The translations under genes were made by a program, and so were the position numbers. Shown here one piece after another: positions 33,106 to 43,932 of a stretch of 64,000 nucleotides of DNA. Below the pieces are notes generated by a model. That model ran no database searches. It saw only the letters and a list, made by a program, of their open reading frames with translations, and was not told the DNA's origin. Source of the DNA: Aricia agestis (Eukaryota; Arthropoda; Insecta; Lepidoptera; Lycaenidae). Each line of letters begins with the position of its first letter. Position 1 is the first letter of the stretch. The stretch spans positions 10,054,001 through 10,118,000 of the forward strand of contig NC_056420.1 in NCBI RefSeq assembly GCF_905147365.1, written 5' to 3'.

Positions 33106-33272
33106 TGGGCTGGTTTTAGCGCCGCGGTTGGAGCGCGCGCGTTCGAAGCTACGTATGGACGAAAGTCGCTGCTCAAGCGCTCGACTTCAAAACGCGACTA
33201 CTACCCCCATACATCTTCGAACGCGCGGCGCTCCAACGGCGCTGCCGAAACGCTTAACGACAAAACCAGCCT
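33106..33272. mobile_element. GC-rich foldback MITE
   Basis: GGCTGGTTTTAGCGCCGCGG and the inverted AACGACAAAACCAGCC bound it. Inside, GGAGCGCGCGCGTTCGAAG and CTTCGAACGCGCGGCGCTCC pair. The open frame at 33047-33274 is a by-product. Confidence 0.75.
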
Positions 33273-33275
33273 AAA

Positions 33276-33818
33276 TAATTGTTTTTGCTATACAAAATAT
33301 CGTAGATCATTTCTGGCATTCAAAGAATCTATCGTCTCACCATTCGTCTGAATCGTCGTACTTGCGTAAAACATAACTACAGAGAAATCATCGCAAAAAT
33401 ATTAATCACATGATAGGTAGATGCATGGCAAAGATTTATTTTTGCCGCTGTAACCTGCAGCTGTTATGCTAGTAGGTAGCATCGTGTAGGCTATATGTAT
33501 AGGGTGAGTTACAAGGTCGCATCGTGGCCTACTACGCTCTATTTGTAGCCCTTGCATTTTACACCTACATACCTAGGTTCGTAATTTAATTTATTTCATA
33601 AATAGTTTATTCCGTCTTATGCGCAAGTTTTTTAGTAAGTGCTGTATTTTTTAAGTACAATATTGTGTTTGCGATGTTGCTCTAAATAATATATTTGTCG
33701 CGCAGGAATCGTAAATTCTTTTCAGGGGTAAAGTATAGACATATACAGACAAATAGATAACACATATTTGGCATGGATAATAGTACTCATGCATATTATA
33801 TAGAATACCGTAGCACTA
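33276..33818. other. Unassigned sequence
   Basis: Nothing recognised. Confidence 0.5.
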
Positions 33819-33949
33819 TTTTTTTTTATTAAATGATGGGGCAAACGAGCAAACGGGTCACCTGATGGTAAGCAATTACCGTCGCCCATGGACACTCGCA
33901 ACATCAGCAGAGCTGCAGGTGCGTTGCCGGCCTTTTAAGAGGGAATAAT
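33819..33949 (-). mobile_element. Metulj-like SINE, strongly 5'-truncated
   Basis: The T run, GGGCAAACGAGCAAACGGG and GGTGCGTTGCCGGCCTTTTA are present; the copy then stops at GAGGGAATAAT, before the polypurine block. Confidence 0.8.
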
Positions 33950-34028
33950 TTTAAATAATTTCATCAAACATTTATTATGTGCATTTGCTGAAACATCAGT
34001 TTAGCCACTATTGAATAAACACAATTAA

Positions 34029-34158
34029 TGTCACGTTATTGAGACGTGGGACATGTGAATCAAAGACGGGCGTTAGACCAAGACTGATTTATTATTTTAG
34101 TAAACAACCTACCCTCAACATCTTTTATATTTTATGATAATTATTACATTTACCTACA
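34029..34158 (-). repeat. 3' LTR of the gypsy element
   Basis: On the minus strand it reads TGTAGGTAAATG ... AACGTGACA. It contains ATATAAAAGA (34121-34130), a TATA-like box, and AATAAA (34088-34093) about 30 bases further on, so the transcript's R region must be very short. The LTR is unusually compact. Confidence 0.95.
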
Positions 34159-34167
34159 ACCCCTTTG
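34159..34167 (-). other. Polypurine tract of the gypsy element
   Basis: Minus-strand CAAAGGGGT lies directly against the 3' LTR, the usual site of plus-strand DNA priming. Confidence 0.7.
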
Positions 34168-35037
34168 TTAACAAAGAATCAAACAAAACAAAATATAAGT
34201 TCTTATAAAGAATTTACACAGTAATTATTAATCAGCAGTAAGTTAATTCTAAGTACATACAAATCATACAAAAAATATAAGGCCTTATTTCTCACCTACC
34301 TACTTAACTAAAATTCAAGCAGAAGTGAAAATATTGCAAATAACAATTTTTAATCATACAAAATAATATGTAATTCATTATTAATCAATTATAGTAGTCA
34401 TTATAGTCTTACCCCTTATTTATTACAAATGAGGTGGAAGAGAAAATATTATAATTTTATTGACTTCATTAAAAAATAAAAAATACTTACACAAAAGATG
34501 ATTATTATTTCCAAATTCAATTATTGACAAAAATTATAAGATTTCATTTAATTAAGTTAAAATATCATGCATTCTATTATAATATAAATTATCATGCGCA
34601 TTATTCCTATTAAGTAAGTATCTAATAAGTAACTAATATTTATAAATTTTAATGTTTTGCTTTAATTGACTTTGCGAGTAAGTATATATAAAAAAAATGA
34701 CATTAAATAATATTGATCACTAATAATTATATAATCACTTATCAAAAATATCATTTTCATTCTGTTCACAATAATAATATTAATTATAAGTAATTAGTAT
34801 AAGTAAGTAATTTCATATAAATATAAATATTGCATTACTGCATTAATTTTTAAATTTTTAATTAATCTCTTATCATTATAGTTAATATTTTGGTATTTTA
34901 CTATTTATAGTTAGCATTCAGTACATTATATTAATATACACTTTAATTAATTCCATTTCGATTTACAAAATATTAAATTAACATGGCCACTATAATTTTA
35001 ATTATAATAAATTTATTTAAACTAACCTGCCAAAGTC
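34168..35037 (-). other. AT-rich 3' non-coding region of the gypsy element
   Basis: Between the gag-pol stop and the 3' LTR the sequence is extremely AT-rich, with dense TAATTA/AATAAT patterns and no open frame above noise. There is no legible envelope gene. Its composition contrasts sharply with the neighbouring pol sequence. Confidence 0.6.
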
Positions 35038-38000
35038 TTAGCTAACTTGCCTGCCATCGTTCGAGGAGAAACCCCACCGATCAGGAGGTCGCACTGTCCT
35101 GCCAGAACGAGTACGATAGTAGGTATTAGTGTGACTCGGCTGATAATCAGCTGACTGCATTGAAACACTGGTTGACGGAGTAGGCAGCGGCAATATGTCG
35201 TCATAATGCGTGCGAGTTAGTGCCTCGCGGCGCCTAGTGCGGTCTAATATTATGTGTTTTCTGTTGCGCCTAATCAAAGTCCCTCGAGATGTTTCCAATA
35301 AATATGACCTTGGATCGAGCGTGCAATGGACGACTCCCGATACCCAACTGTTATTAATCCAATATTTTACCTTTTGTCCTACTTTTAAGGGTTTTAAATT
35401 TTTCGTGTTTCTATCGTAGTAAAATTTCTGTTTATTCTGTCGTTTTTTGAGATTTTGCACTATTTTACCGTTCGGAACCCTAGGTAGGAGCATCAACGGC
35501 TGGCATGGAATTACACTCCTCAGTTTCCTGCTGTACAGTAGTTCGGCGGGGGACGGAATTTCGCGATCTATTGGAGTGTTGTAGTACTCCAACATTGCCA
35601 AATTAAAATCTTGTTGACTATAACTGGTCTTTTTCATGATATTTTTAACAATTTGCACGGCACGTTCTACTTGGCCGTTAGATTGGGGGTACGTGGGTGA
35701 TGACGTCACGTGTGAGAAGTTCCAGTCGCGGGAGAACTCCTCGAAGCTCATGGAGGAGAACTCCGGACCGTTGTCCGAGACGACTATCTCCGGAATGCCG
35801 AACCTACTAAATATATTCTTTAACTTGTCGATGACGCACAATGACGTCATTGATTTAAGTTTTACTGTCTCGATGAATTTACTAAAGTAATCGACTACTA
35901 TCAAGAATGACTTTCCCCCGAGATGAAAAATGTCAACCCCGATTTTACACCACGGTCTATCCGGCAAATCGTGTGATTGTAGTGGTTGCTTAAAATTTTG
36001 TCTTTTATAATTTACACACGCCTCGCATCGCGATAGGAAATCGTTTAATTGCGAGTTTAGGTTCGGCCAAAATACGGTTTCACGAGCCCGAAGCTTACAT
36101 TTTTCTAACCCCAAATGACTCGCGTGTAATCTTTTTAACATCTCGTGTCTCATACTTTTCGGAATTACCGCTCGAGATCCCTTCCAAACTATTCCAAAAT
36201 TTACATTCAACTCATCTCTGCTGTCCCAGTAACCCCGTAACGATTCACTTAATTTGGATCTTTCTGACGGCCACCCCTTTTTTATTACTTTTATTAATTC
36301 TTGAAGGTCATCATCTTCGCGAGTGTACTTTTGTATTTGTATAAAATGAGAGTCCGTCAAAGGGTTAGCAGAGATGAGAGCGCAGACCTGCGCCTGCGCC
36401 TCCAGATGGTCGCGCGGCTGCGAGGGCTCGGCCGCGCCCGGTGCCACCGCTCGCGATAACGTATCGGCTATGTATAGGTATTTTCCCGGCTTATAAACGA
36501 GATTGAAAGTGTACGGCTGCAAACGCATGAGCATTCTTTGTAATCGCGCTGGAGCGCTCGCGAGGGGCTTATTTATTATTGACACGAGCGGTTTGTGATC
36601 CGTCTCAATCGTAACATCGGTCCGGCCGTATATATAAGAATAGAATCGTTCGCATGCGAATACGCAGGCAAACAGTTCTTTTTCTATTTGAGCGTATGAT
36701 TGCTCCGTTTTTGTAAGTGACTTTGAAGCGTAGCATACGGGAAGACTATTTTGCATCAAACATGCCCCCAACCCGTTTTTACTAGAATCTACCGATATGA
36801 CGATCGGCTTTTCCAAATCATAATACTGCAAAATGGGGCGACTAGTTAAACAGGTTTTAATTTTTTCGTAACACTCGTCGTGCTTCTCATTCCAGTGCCA
36901 TTCTACATCTTTTTTCAGTAACTCGCGTAACATTGATGTTTTTTCTGATAAGTTAGGTACAAAATTACTGACATAAGTGACTAACCCCAGGAACCGTTCT
37001 AAATCTTTTACATTCTTAGGCCGCGGCATATTTTTTATAGCAGTAACGTGGGAATCGTCGGGGCAAATTCCGTCTTCCGTAATCCTATGACCTAAATATT
37101 TAATTTCCGTTAAACCTATTTTACACTTCCTTCTATTTAATTTTATATTTATTTCTTGACACCTTTTTAATACGGCGCGCAACCTTTGATCGTGTACTTC
37201 TTTCGTCGGTCCGTATACCAATAAATCGTCGACGAACAATACGACGCCCTCTATATCGTCAAAATGTTCATACAAACGTTTATGAAATATTTCCGAAGCC
37301 GATGATATACCATACGGCATACGTAAAAATTTATACCTACCGAAAGCCGTGTTAAAAGTACATAGATTCGTGCTGTCTTTACTTAATTTAACCTGCCAAA
37401 ATCCTTGCTTAGCATCGAGAGTACTGAAAAATTTAGCTCCAATGAGGTTGGACGTTATTTCCTCGAAAGTAGGAAGTTTAAAATGTTCTCTTTTTATAGC
37501 TTTATTCAGATCTCGCGGGTCTAAGCATATGCGTAAATCTCCGTTAGGTTTTTTAACAACGGTCATGCTGTTCACCCAGTCCGTGGGTCCCTCGACCTTG
37601 GCGATGATACCTTCCGATTCCATTTCTACGAGTTTATTTTTTATCTGATCTTTTAGTGCGACGGGCAACTTCCTAGGCGCGTGAACTACAGGTGATATAT
37701 CACTACGTAACTGTATTTTATACTCTCCCGGCAAACATCCCATACCATTAAAAACATCTTTGTATTCGTCTAAAATTTTTTCACTACTATAATTGCACAC
37801 TCGTTTCAAGGACATAATTCTTTTTATTAGTTTTAGTTCCTCACATGAATCTTTACATAACACCGGCGGGGAATCGACATCTACGATAACAAATTTAAGA
37901 ATGTAATCAGTATTTTTATATGAAACTTTTAAATAACACTTTCCTACTACATTTATTTTGCTACCGGAGTAACCTTGTAAACTTAATTTCGTATGAGTTA

Positions 38001-39219
38001 AATAGCTCTCGGATATATCCAATTTTTTCAAATATTTTCGCGGCAAGACATTAACATCCGCACCAGTGTCCAATTTAAAATTAATTTTTGTACTGTTTAT
38101 CAACAAGTCTACTGTCCAATCACTACTAGAATTACAATGAATTTTATATATTACCTGATCGGTGGATGAATCGTCCTGTACCGTGTAAACGCGACACATC
38201 CGCGCGAAGTGGTTCATCTTCCTGCACCTGCTGCACTGCTGGCCGTACGCTGGACACTCGTTCCTCCTGTGACTCCTGCCGCAGTAGTCGCAACCTCTGT
38301 ATTCCCGGGGCCGCTGCTGGATCGCTCGGTCGTGACGCCGAGCACCTCGCGGGTGCTCCGCCGGCTGAGGAAACCGGTCGCGGGGCGCAGACGCTGGCGC
38401 TGGGGCGGAGGCCGACACGGTCGGGCGCGGGCGAGCTCCACGGACATAATTGCGTCTGCTCGAGCTAGCACGGGTTTCCTTCACCAAGTGAATCTCTGAG
38501 TCGCTCGTTTTGTGGTGATCCGCAACGGAATGCACGTGATGTTGATTATTTTCAGACTTAATGTTTTGTGCCTGCATACGAGACATTTCTGCCAATCTAC
38601 AAATGTCTATTGCTTTAGGTAATGTTATTTCCGGTTCCCTGAGTAACCTTTCCGACAGTGCTACATCCTGAATTCCGCATATTAATCTGCTGCACACGAG
38701 ATCATCCTGTAAATTCTGGAACTCACACTTCGACGCGATCTTGTTAAGTTCGAATGCATATTGTTCGATAGATTCCAATTCCTTTTGGTCCCTTCTAAAG
38801 AATTTTTGCCTCTCCACGGCTAAATTTTTCTTAGGTATGAAAAACTTGTCGAATTTATCGAGCAGCTCCTTGAGTGTCTTCGATTCGCCCGTAAACTGTT
38901 CGCTCACCTCGCGACACTTATCTCCGATGACATGTAGTAATATGTTAATCTGCACTTTGTGGTCCTTTTTCGACAACTCACATGCTTCGTAGTAGATAGA
39001 AAATGATTTTTTCCACTTTTCCCAGTCTCGACACAAGTTACCCGATGTAACGTTCGTTAAATTATTTTCGAAATTAAACGGTGACGGTGGTTGCAATACC
39101 GACTCCATCTTGATTGCTTTATCACGTTCACATAAAACGTTTTCCGAACTGTCCTCAAAATTATCACTTTCTGTGTCACTCATGCGCACTATTATAATAA
39201 TTCGGCACAATAAAATCAC
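35038..39219 (-). CDS. Gag-Pol polyprotein of the Ty3/gypsy element
   Basis: One uninterrupted frame of 1393 codons encodes all replication proteins. Gag covers about the first 340 residues and ends in two zinc knuckles, CDYCGRSHRRNEC (near 315) and CSRCRKMNHFARMC (near 335). Protease shows LDTGADVNVLP (near 385). Reverse transcriptase has the LFVDDLLVYG catalytic motif (near 664). RNase H follows with SVDSSKNGLGACL (near 810) and ETDHKPLV. Integrase has an HHCC finger (HASHLGLEKC ... CEACVNYK, 1030-1070) and the DDE triad in GVDIFHLGG, VSDNGPEFSS and SNGQVERAVQ (about 1096, 1147 and 1183). No chromodomain or env is seen. The first Met is at 39219, but the one at 39183 (MSDTESDN) gives a more usual Gag start. 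Gag and Pol share one frame, so no frameshift is needed. Confidence 0.95.
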   Translation of the reverse strand: MILLCRIIIIVRMSDTESDNFEDSSENVLCERDKAIKMESVLQPPSPFNFENNLTNVTSGNLCRDWEKWKKSFSIYYEACELSKKDHKVQINILLHVIGDKCREVSEQFTGESKTLKELLDKFDKFFIPKKNLAVERQKFFRRDQKELESIEQYAFELNKIASKCEFQNLQDDLVCSRLICGIQDVALSERLLREPEITLPKAIDICRLAEMSRMQAQNIKSENNQHHVHSVADHHKTSDSEIHLVKETRASSSRRNYVRGARPRPTVSASAPAPASAPRDRFPQPAEHPRGARRHDRAIQQRPREYRGCDYCGRSHRRNECPAYGQQCSRCRKMNHFARMCRVYTVQDDSSTDQVIYKIHCNSSSDWTVDLLINSTKINFKLDTGADVNVLPRKYLKKLDISESYLTHTKLSLQGYSGSKINVVGKCYLKVSYKNTDYILKFVIVDVDSPPVLCKDSCEELKLIKRIMSLKRVCNYSSEKILDEYKDVFNGMGCLPGEYKIQLRSDISPVVHAPRKLPVALKDQIKNKLVEMESEGIIAKVEGPTDWVNSMTVVKKPNGDLRICLDPRDLNKAIKREHFKLPTFEEITSNLIGAKFFSTLDAKQGFWQVKLSKDSTNLCTFNTAFGRYKFLRMPYGISSASEIFHKRLYEHFDDIEGVVLFVDDLLVYGPTKEVHDQRLRAVLKRCQEINIKLNRRKCKIGLTEIKYLGHRITEDGICPDDSHVTAIKNMPRPKNVKDLERFLGLVTYVSNFVPNLSEKTSMLRELLKKDVEWHWNEKHDECYEKIKTCLTSRPILQYYDLEKPIVISVDSSKNGLGACLMQNSLPVCYASKSLTKTEQSYAQIEKELFACVFACERFYSYIYGRTDVTIETDHKPLVSIINKPLASAPARLQRMLMRLQPYTFNLVYKPGKYLYIADTLSRAVAPGAAEPSQPRDHLEAQAQVCALISANPLTDSHFIQIQKYTREDDDLQELIKVIKKGWPSERSKLSESLRGYWDSRDELNVNFGIVWKGSRAVIPKSMRHEMLKRLHASHLGLEKCKLRARETVFWPNLNSQLNDFLSRCEACVNYKRQNFKQPLQSHDLPDRPWCKIGVDIFHLGGKSFLIVVDYFSKFIETVKLKSMTSLCVIDKLKNIFSRFGIPEIVVSDNGPEFSSMSFEEFSRDWNFSHVTSSPTYPQSNGQVERAVQIVKNIMKKTSYSQQDFNLAMLEYYNTPIDREIPSPAELLYSRKLRSVIPCQPLMLLPRVPNGKIVQNLKKRQNKQKFYYDRNTKNLKPLKVGQKVKYWINNSWVSGVVHCTLDPRSYLLETSRGTLIRRNRKHIILDRTRRREALTRTHYDDILPLPTPSTSVSMQSADYQPSHTNTYYRTRSGRTVRPPDRWGFSSNDGRQVS

Positions 39220-39241
39220 TCATAATCGGGATACATTATTA

Positions 39242-39253
39242 CCGGCTGCGCCA
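39242..39253 (-). promoter_or_regulatory. Primer-binding site of the gypsy element
   Basis: Minus-strand TGGCGCAGCCGG starts immediately after the 5' LTR. It is complementary to a tRNA end CCGGCTGCGCCA, which resembles insect tRNA-Ser; this primer type is known for 17.6/297-like gypsy elements. Confidence 0.8.
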
Positions 39254-39383
39254 TGTCACGTTATTGAGACGTGGGACATGTGAATCAAAGACGGGCGTTA
39301 GACCAAGACTGATTTATTATTTTAGTAAACAACCTACCCTCAACATCTTTTATATTTTATGATAATTATTACATTTACCTACA
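39254..39383 (-). repeat. 5' LTR of the gypsy element
   Basis: It matches the 3' LTR base for base by eye over all 130 positions, with the same TATA-like and AATAAA motifs. Confidence 0.95.
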
Positions 39384-39388
39384 ATTAA

Positions 39389-40397
39389 TACATCATACAA
39401 TCATACATCAATTATTTACCCTTTCTGTCTACCAAGTCGTGTAAACCACCTATAGTATTATTTATATCCGCTGTCGTTTAAATTAAGTTAACGCTGTCGT
39501 TGGCTTACACGTCACATAGGCAGCTCAGTTCCCCCGCAGTTGTAGAGAGAGGCTGTTCTTCACAGCTTCATGGGATAAAATATTAGAAAATGTGAGCCAA
39601 ATATACTGAGAAAAGTGATCAAAGTGTGTCACAGTGCATAAAACACAAGTTTTGAGTTTCTATGGTGAATATCGGAATTCACTTAAGTTGGAGTGCCTGT
39701 AAAAGTCGATATTTCAGAGAAGAATGTGTTATATAAGTTTGTGATCTTAATTGTACAGTGTTTTAAATATCGTGTAATATCGTGTGAACGGGAAATTGAT
39801 ATTTTGAAAGCTTGTATCTACTTATAAGACTACCTGAGTAAGTAAAAAAATGTACATTACTTATGTCCATTTCATGTTCCTAAAATATGATGTGCCTAGT
39901 AGAAATCATTAGGTTCTATTAATAGGTTGACCGTTGACCTAATTATACAACTTTCAAAGAAATGTGGTACTAAGCGCCACATTTCTGCATCGCGCTATCG
40001 AAGTTTTCTAAGTGCGTCTATACGACCGCTCAGTCACGTGGGCTGCAATCATTCACGTGGGCTCGGTCGAAAATTTTACTCTGCGATCTCTACTGCTTAC
40101 ACCCTTGCCCGTCAATATTTTGTATCTCGGTTTCAGTTAAATTTGACCTAAATATATATAACAAAGCTATATTTGGTAACATAGTACTTAGAAGTAAGTG
40201 TCTCTTTGGAAATAGCGAGGACCTAGACCTGTTTTTGTTACAGCGAAAAGTGGGGTTTCCGCGCGAAAACCGAATTTCAGCGCATCGAAGTTGTGGACAA
40301 CATATTAAAGGGCTTAGCCGTAGCGATCAGTATCGATTTTTAATAGTTCTGAGGAACAACAATTTCCGAAAAAGTTATTTATTTAATATAATATTTG
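39389..40397. other. Possible unique sequence; candidate non-coding exon
   Basis: This stretch matches no repeat seen elsewhere in the window. Between about 39490 and 39836 it is less AT-rich and ends at ACCTGA|GTAAGTAAAA, a good donor, so it might be a 5' untranslated exon. No coding support exists. Confidence 0.3.
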
Positions 40398-40605
40398 CTA
40401 GCTGTTGTCCTCGACTTCGTCCGCGTCAACGCCAACACAATATTAATTTTCCTTTTTCCACTGATTTTTGGCTTCTTGCAGTCGAAATTCTTCTTCGATA
40501 AATGGACCATCCAGCACAAAAATATATTTCCAATTCGAGCCAGTAGTTACTGAGATTACCGCGTTCATACAAACAAACAAACTCGTCTTTATAATACCTA
40601 TATCA
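40398..40605 (+). repeat. Diverged RTE-like LINE 3' end
   Basis: AGCTGTTGTCCTCGACTTCG, TCCGCGTCAACGCCAACAC, CAGTAGTTACTGAGATTACCG, CGTTCATACAAACAAACAAAC and CTTTATAATACCTATATC follow the order of a second RTE tail type. Confidence 0.6.
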
Positions 40606-40608
40606 TAA

Positions 40609-40932
40609 TCTTATATATAAAATTCTCGTGTCACAATGTTAGTTATCGTACTCCTCCAAAACGGCTTTACTGATTTTTAGCAAATTTTATATTATGCATA
40701 TGCAGTAGGTCTGAGAATCGGCTACTGGCTACTTTTTATATTGCTAAGTGCATTTTGTTGAATAAAATATAATAGTAAATTATTACAACTCGAGACTGAC
40801 GGCGACCATTGTTTGTGCGACGGGATAGCGATGGAAGTTGCCATGGTGACATATTTATTTAGTCACTTTAATAAAATAATATGGGCGAAATACTTTATAA
40901 TATGACAAAACAACGTTTGCCGGGAGAGCTAG
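40609..40932 (+). mobile_element. Helitron family C copy
   Basis: It begins TCTTATATATAAAATTCTCG and ends AACAACGTTTGCCGGGAGAG followed by CTAG/T. It is inserted directly after the RTE tail. Confidence 0.82.
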
Positions 40933-41154
40933 TAATATAATATAAACTAATAGATTTCAATATTTATTTCAACAAATTGTATGTTCATGATCGTGACCAA
41001 TAATAAATAGTAAATAGTTAAATACCTAATTACAAGTTAAGTTACTCTAGTATACTCACTAATTAGTATTACGAACTTTATTTTAATGAGCAAGTCCATC
41101 TCTTCATCTAGAATAACCTTCTGCGGGACACATTGGCTTGAATAGAAAAAAAAA

Positions 41155-41624
41155 TCGGCTAAGTGAGAGTTGGACTCGCGAACGAAGGGTTCCGTACTAC
41201 TATAGAGCAAAAATAGGCAAAGTGTTTTTTGTATGGGAGCCCCCATTAATTATTTAATTTATTTACTTTTTATTATAAATTAATCAAGTACAAATTACAA
41301 TTGAGTATTTTGTGAACATATTTTCAAGTGCCTATGTGTTTCCATTATTTTTATCGAGAAAAAAAAAATGCAAAAAAATCACCTTTGTTGTATGGGAGCC
41401 CGCATTCAATATTTAATTTAATTTGTTTTTAGTATTTTTTGTTATAGCGGTAACAGATATACTCAATCTGTAAAAAATTCAGAAGACTAGCTGTAGCGGT
41501 TCTTGAGTTACAGCTTGGAGACAGACAAACGGACAGACGGACAGATGGACAGACAGACGGACATACATCGAAATCTCAGTAATAGCGTCCCGTTTTTACC
41601 CTTTGGATACGGAACCCTAAAAAA
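41155..41624 (+). repeat. Repeat family B copy
   Basis: AAATCGGCTAAGTGAGAGTT (mutated start), two TGTATGGGAGCCC blocks, a long GACAGACGGACAG run and the final TACGGAACCCTAAAAA hairpin. Confidence 0.75.
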
Positions 41625-42063
41625 GATAATTTTTTGGAGCTTAACTTGATACTTACTTTTTAAAAATAATTCTACGTAGAACTATACTTAAAACAAATCT
41701 GGCATATTTAAATTGGCATACATTATATTTGGCAGTGTAAGGGCTAGGTTATTGCCGCGGTATGGGGAAGGTGAAGGCCGTTGCGTGGTGACGTCACGCC
41801 GCAGTCCGTCTGTTTACGCTTTATACGCATACATACAGAAGTGGAGGGATGTATTTTTTTAGTAGTTTCCAACAGTACTTTGGTTCAATTGCTTCCCGTC
41901 CCCACAGGACAGGCATCGCCTAGTGTGGGGATCTAACAATCACATTTTGTCAGCACCGTGCGCACCATACGCGTAGTACGCACCGCATAGTACACAAAAT
42001 GCGGCGCGTACGGTGCGGACGTATGTGCGAGTTTTCAGATAATTTCATACAATGAATTCTTAA

Positions 42064-42492
42064 GAGCTCACCTGACTCTAAAAATCAAACATCGTCCTTC
42101 TCTCTTCACACTCACGCCCGTCTTTCATATGCCAGGTGAAAAAGGACGGCGCGGAATCATCGCCGAGTTAGTTTTACTTGAATAAAAGACGAACTATAAT
42201 GATTATGAAAAAAGTGTTTTGAGCAAATTTAGGTTTTATCAATACCTTTTTAGATATTAAAAAATATTAAAGAAAAGACTGCAAACTTCGAAGATCCAAG
42301 CAAAAATGTGTCTAAAACAAGGTTTTTTGTAAAAAAGAAACTATCGAGCATTTTTTGAGTAATCGTGTTTTCGTCTTGAGCATTTAATCTTTATGAACTG
42401 AAGTTACTTGTGTCAAAAAATCAGTTTTCTAGACCTTACAGATTTTGAGATCTAGGTTAAAGTATGTAGTCAAGTTAGGGTCATATGAGCTC
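42064..42492. mobile_element. TTAA MITE, subfamily 2
   Basis: TTAA flanks both sides exactly (42060-42063, 42493-42496). The ends are GAGCTCACCTGAC and GTCATATGAGCTC. The first 100 bp match subfamily 1; the rest (GACGAACTATAATGATTATG, GCAAACTTCGAAGATCCAAG) is shared only with 61618-62083. It interrupts a GC-rich sequence whose GCGGCGCG motif continues on both sides. Confidence 0.82.
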
Positions 42493-42825
42493 TTAAATGC
42501 GGCGCGTTCGGCGCGTGCGTACTGATAAATGTACGATCACCTTTAGACGGTAAAAAATATATCTCCTTCCTAATAATGATAATATTTACATATAACTTAG
42601 AACAAAGTTACCAACTTCCTTTTTAGTGGTCCTTGAATAATGTTGAATTATTATATTAGGTCTTTGATATGATCTATCCTATGCGTCAGACCAAAACAAG
42701 CGGACTTTATACAGTTATAAGCATTATAATTAATATTTTTTTTGGTTCAAGGGAGAAAGTAGTCTTTTACGATCACTCAATAGCGATAGCCGACAACTCA
42801 CGTTTTTAAAGGCGATAATAATTGA

Positions 42826-42935
42826 AGACGTGAGTGGATGAAGATGATAACTAATAATTTATAACATAAGAACAATTACTCATTTTTCCACTTATAATTT
42901 TAACAAACCTCGTCATAATAATAATATGAGGAAAA
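42826..42935 (+). repeat. Repeat family A fragment
   Basis: GACGTGAGTGGATGAAGATG, ATAACATAAGAACAATTACTC and CTTATAATTTTAACAAACCTC match the left block of the copies at 1 and 61568. Confidence 0.65.
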
Positions 42936-43359
42936 TAATATGAGGAAGAGAGAAAAAAAAACGGACAATTGTCTATGACGTTTGCGGTTTGACGTCTAGG
43001 ACAAAGAAGAAGAAGAAGAATTACAAAGGTGAAAGGTTATAAAAAATATTGTAAACGTGGTTAATAGTATATTGCTTAGCTTACACTAATTAATAACGTT
43101 TAAAATGTTAAATGAAACATTTATTTTATAAATGCACTACCATGAGACTTTATAAGTGTAGCATTTTATAGCTAAGTTTCCACGTAGCTGAGATGTTGTT
43201 CTGAGTATGCAATATAATCTACAATTCACTCGAGTATTACTTAGTTTTCTTCCTAGAGTTTTTGCACGTTTTTCTTTTAAAACAGAACAAATTCTTGAAG
43301 AAAATGTAGGTTTATTATACTTAGTTTGCGAGCTTCGAGAAATTCTAGGAATGGTATAA
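42936..43359. other. Unassigned sequence
   Basis: Only a short AAGAAG run (43006-43018) stands out. Confidence 0.5.
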
Positions 43360-43437
43360 GAGGGTGATCGCGTGGGAACCGTAGATTTTTCCGTGATAAA
43401 AAATATCTTATGTCCTTTCCCGGGACTCAAAGTATCA
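43360..43437 (+). repeat. RTE-like LINE scrap
   Basis: GATCGCGTGGGAACCGTAGA, CTTATGTCCTTTCCCGGGA and CTCAAAGTATC are in order; the 3' tail is missing. Confidence 0.65.
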
Positions 43438-43932
43438 CCAAAAATATTTTAACTATAGATAGCAGAATCGATAAAAGAGTAATAGTATTTTTCTTTTCTA
43501 AAGAGATTTTAGCCATCCTCACATACTCGTATATATGAAATCCTCCTAAATTCCACACCTCACATGGATTGTAATATAGATAGCGTCCATTCACAAAAAT
43601 AAAAGGAAAGGAGATTGGAACGGTTACCGTAAAGTTGCGGTAACGGTGTAGGTGGAAATTTCTACCGCCCCCCAATTAGGACAACGTAGCAATCACCTTA
43701 CGTATAGCGCAACAGGGTGTAACAAAAGTTATAACACTTTAGGATGTGTATGCGTTCCTTGTAGAGAGTTCACTGTGAAAGTAACAACGCTGAAAAATCA
43801 AAATTTTTTCGTGCTTTGTACGGGCAAGCGTCTCAGCTTCACGAGTTTTCCCATACAAAAGTGAAAAAATCTCTTTCAGCGCTGCTACTTTTACAGTGAA
43901 CTCTATACACGGGACTCATACATACCCTAAAG

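Larger units (their letters stand above)
34029..39383 (-). mobile_element. Complete Ty3/gypsy LTR retrotransposon
   Basis: Two 130-bp LTRs, identical by eye, bound a 5355-bp element. ATTAA lies directly outside each end (34024-34028 and 39384-39388), a 5-bp target duplication. In element order it has 5' LTR, a primer site touching the LTR, one long gag-pol frame, an AT-rich non-coding stretch of about 870 bp and no env, a purine tract, then the 3' LTR. Identical LTRs, a clean duplication and an intact frame together indicate a very recent insertion that may still be active. Confidence 0.96.

Noticed and set aside
38166..38499. Open frames opposite the gypsy Gag zinc-knuckle region
   Set aside because: Antisense shadows of the gag-pol gene in a GC-rich segment.
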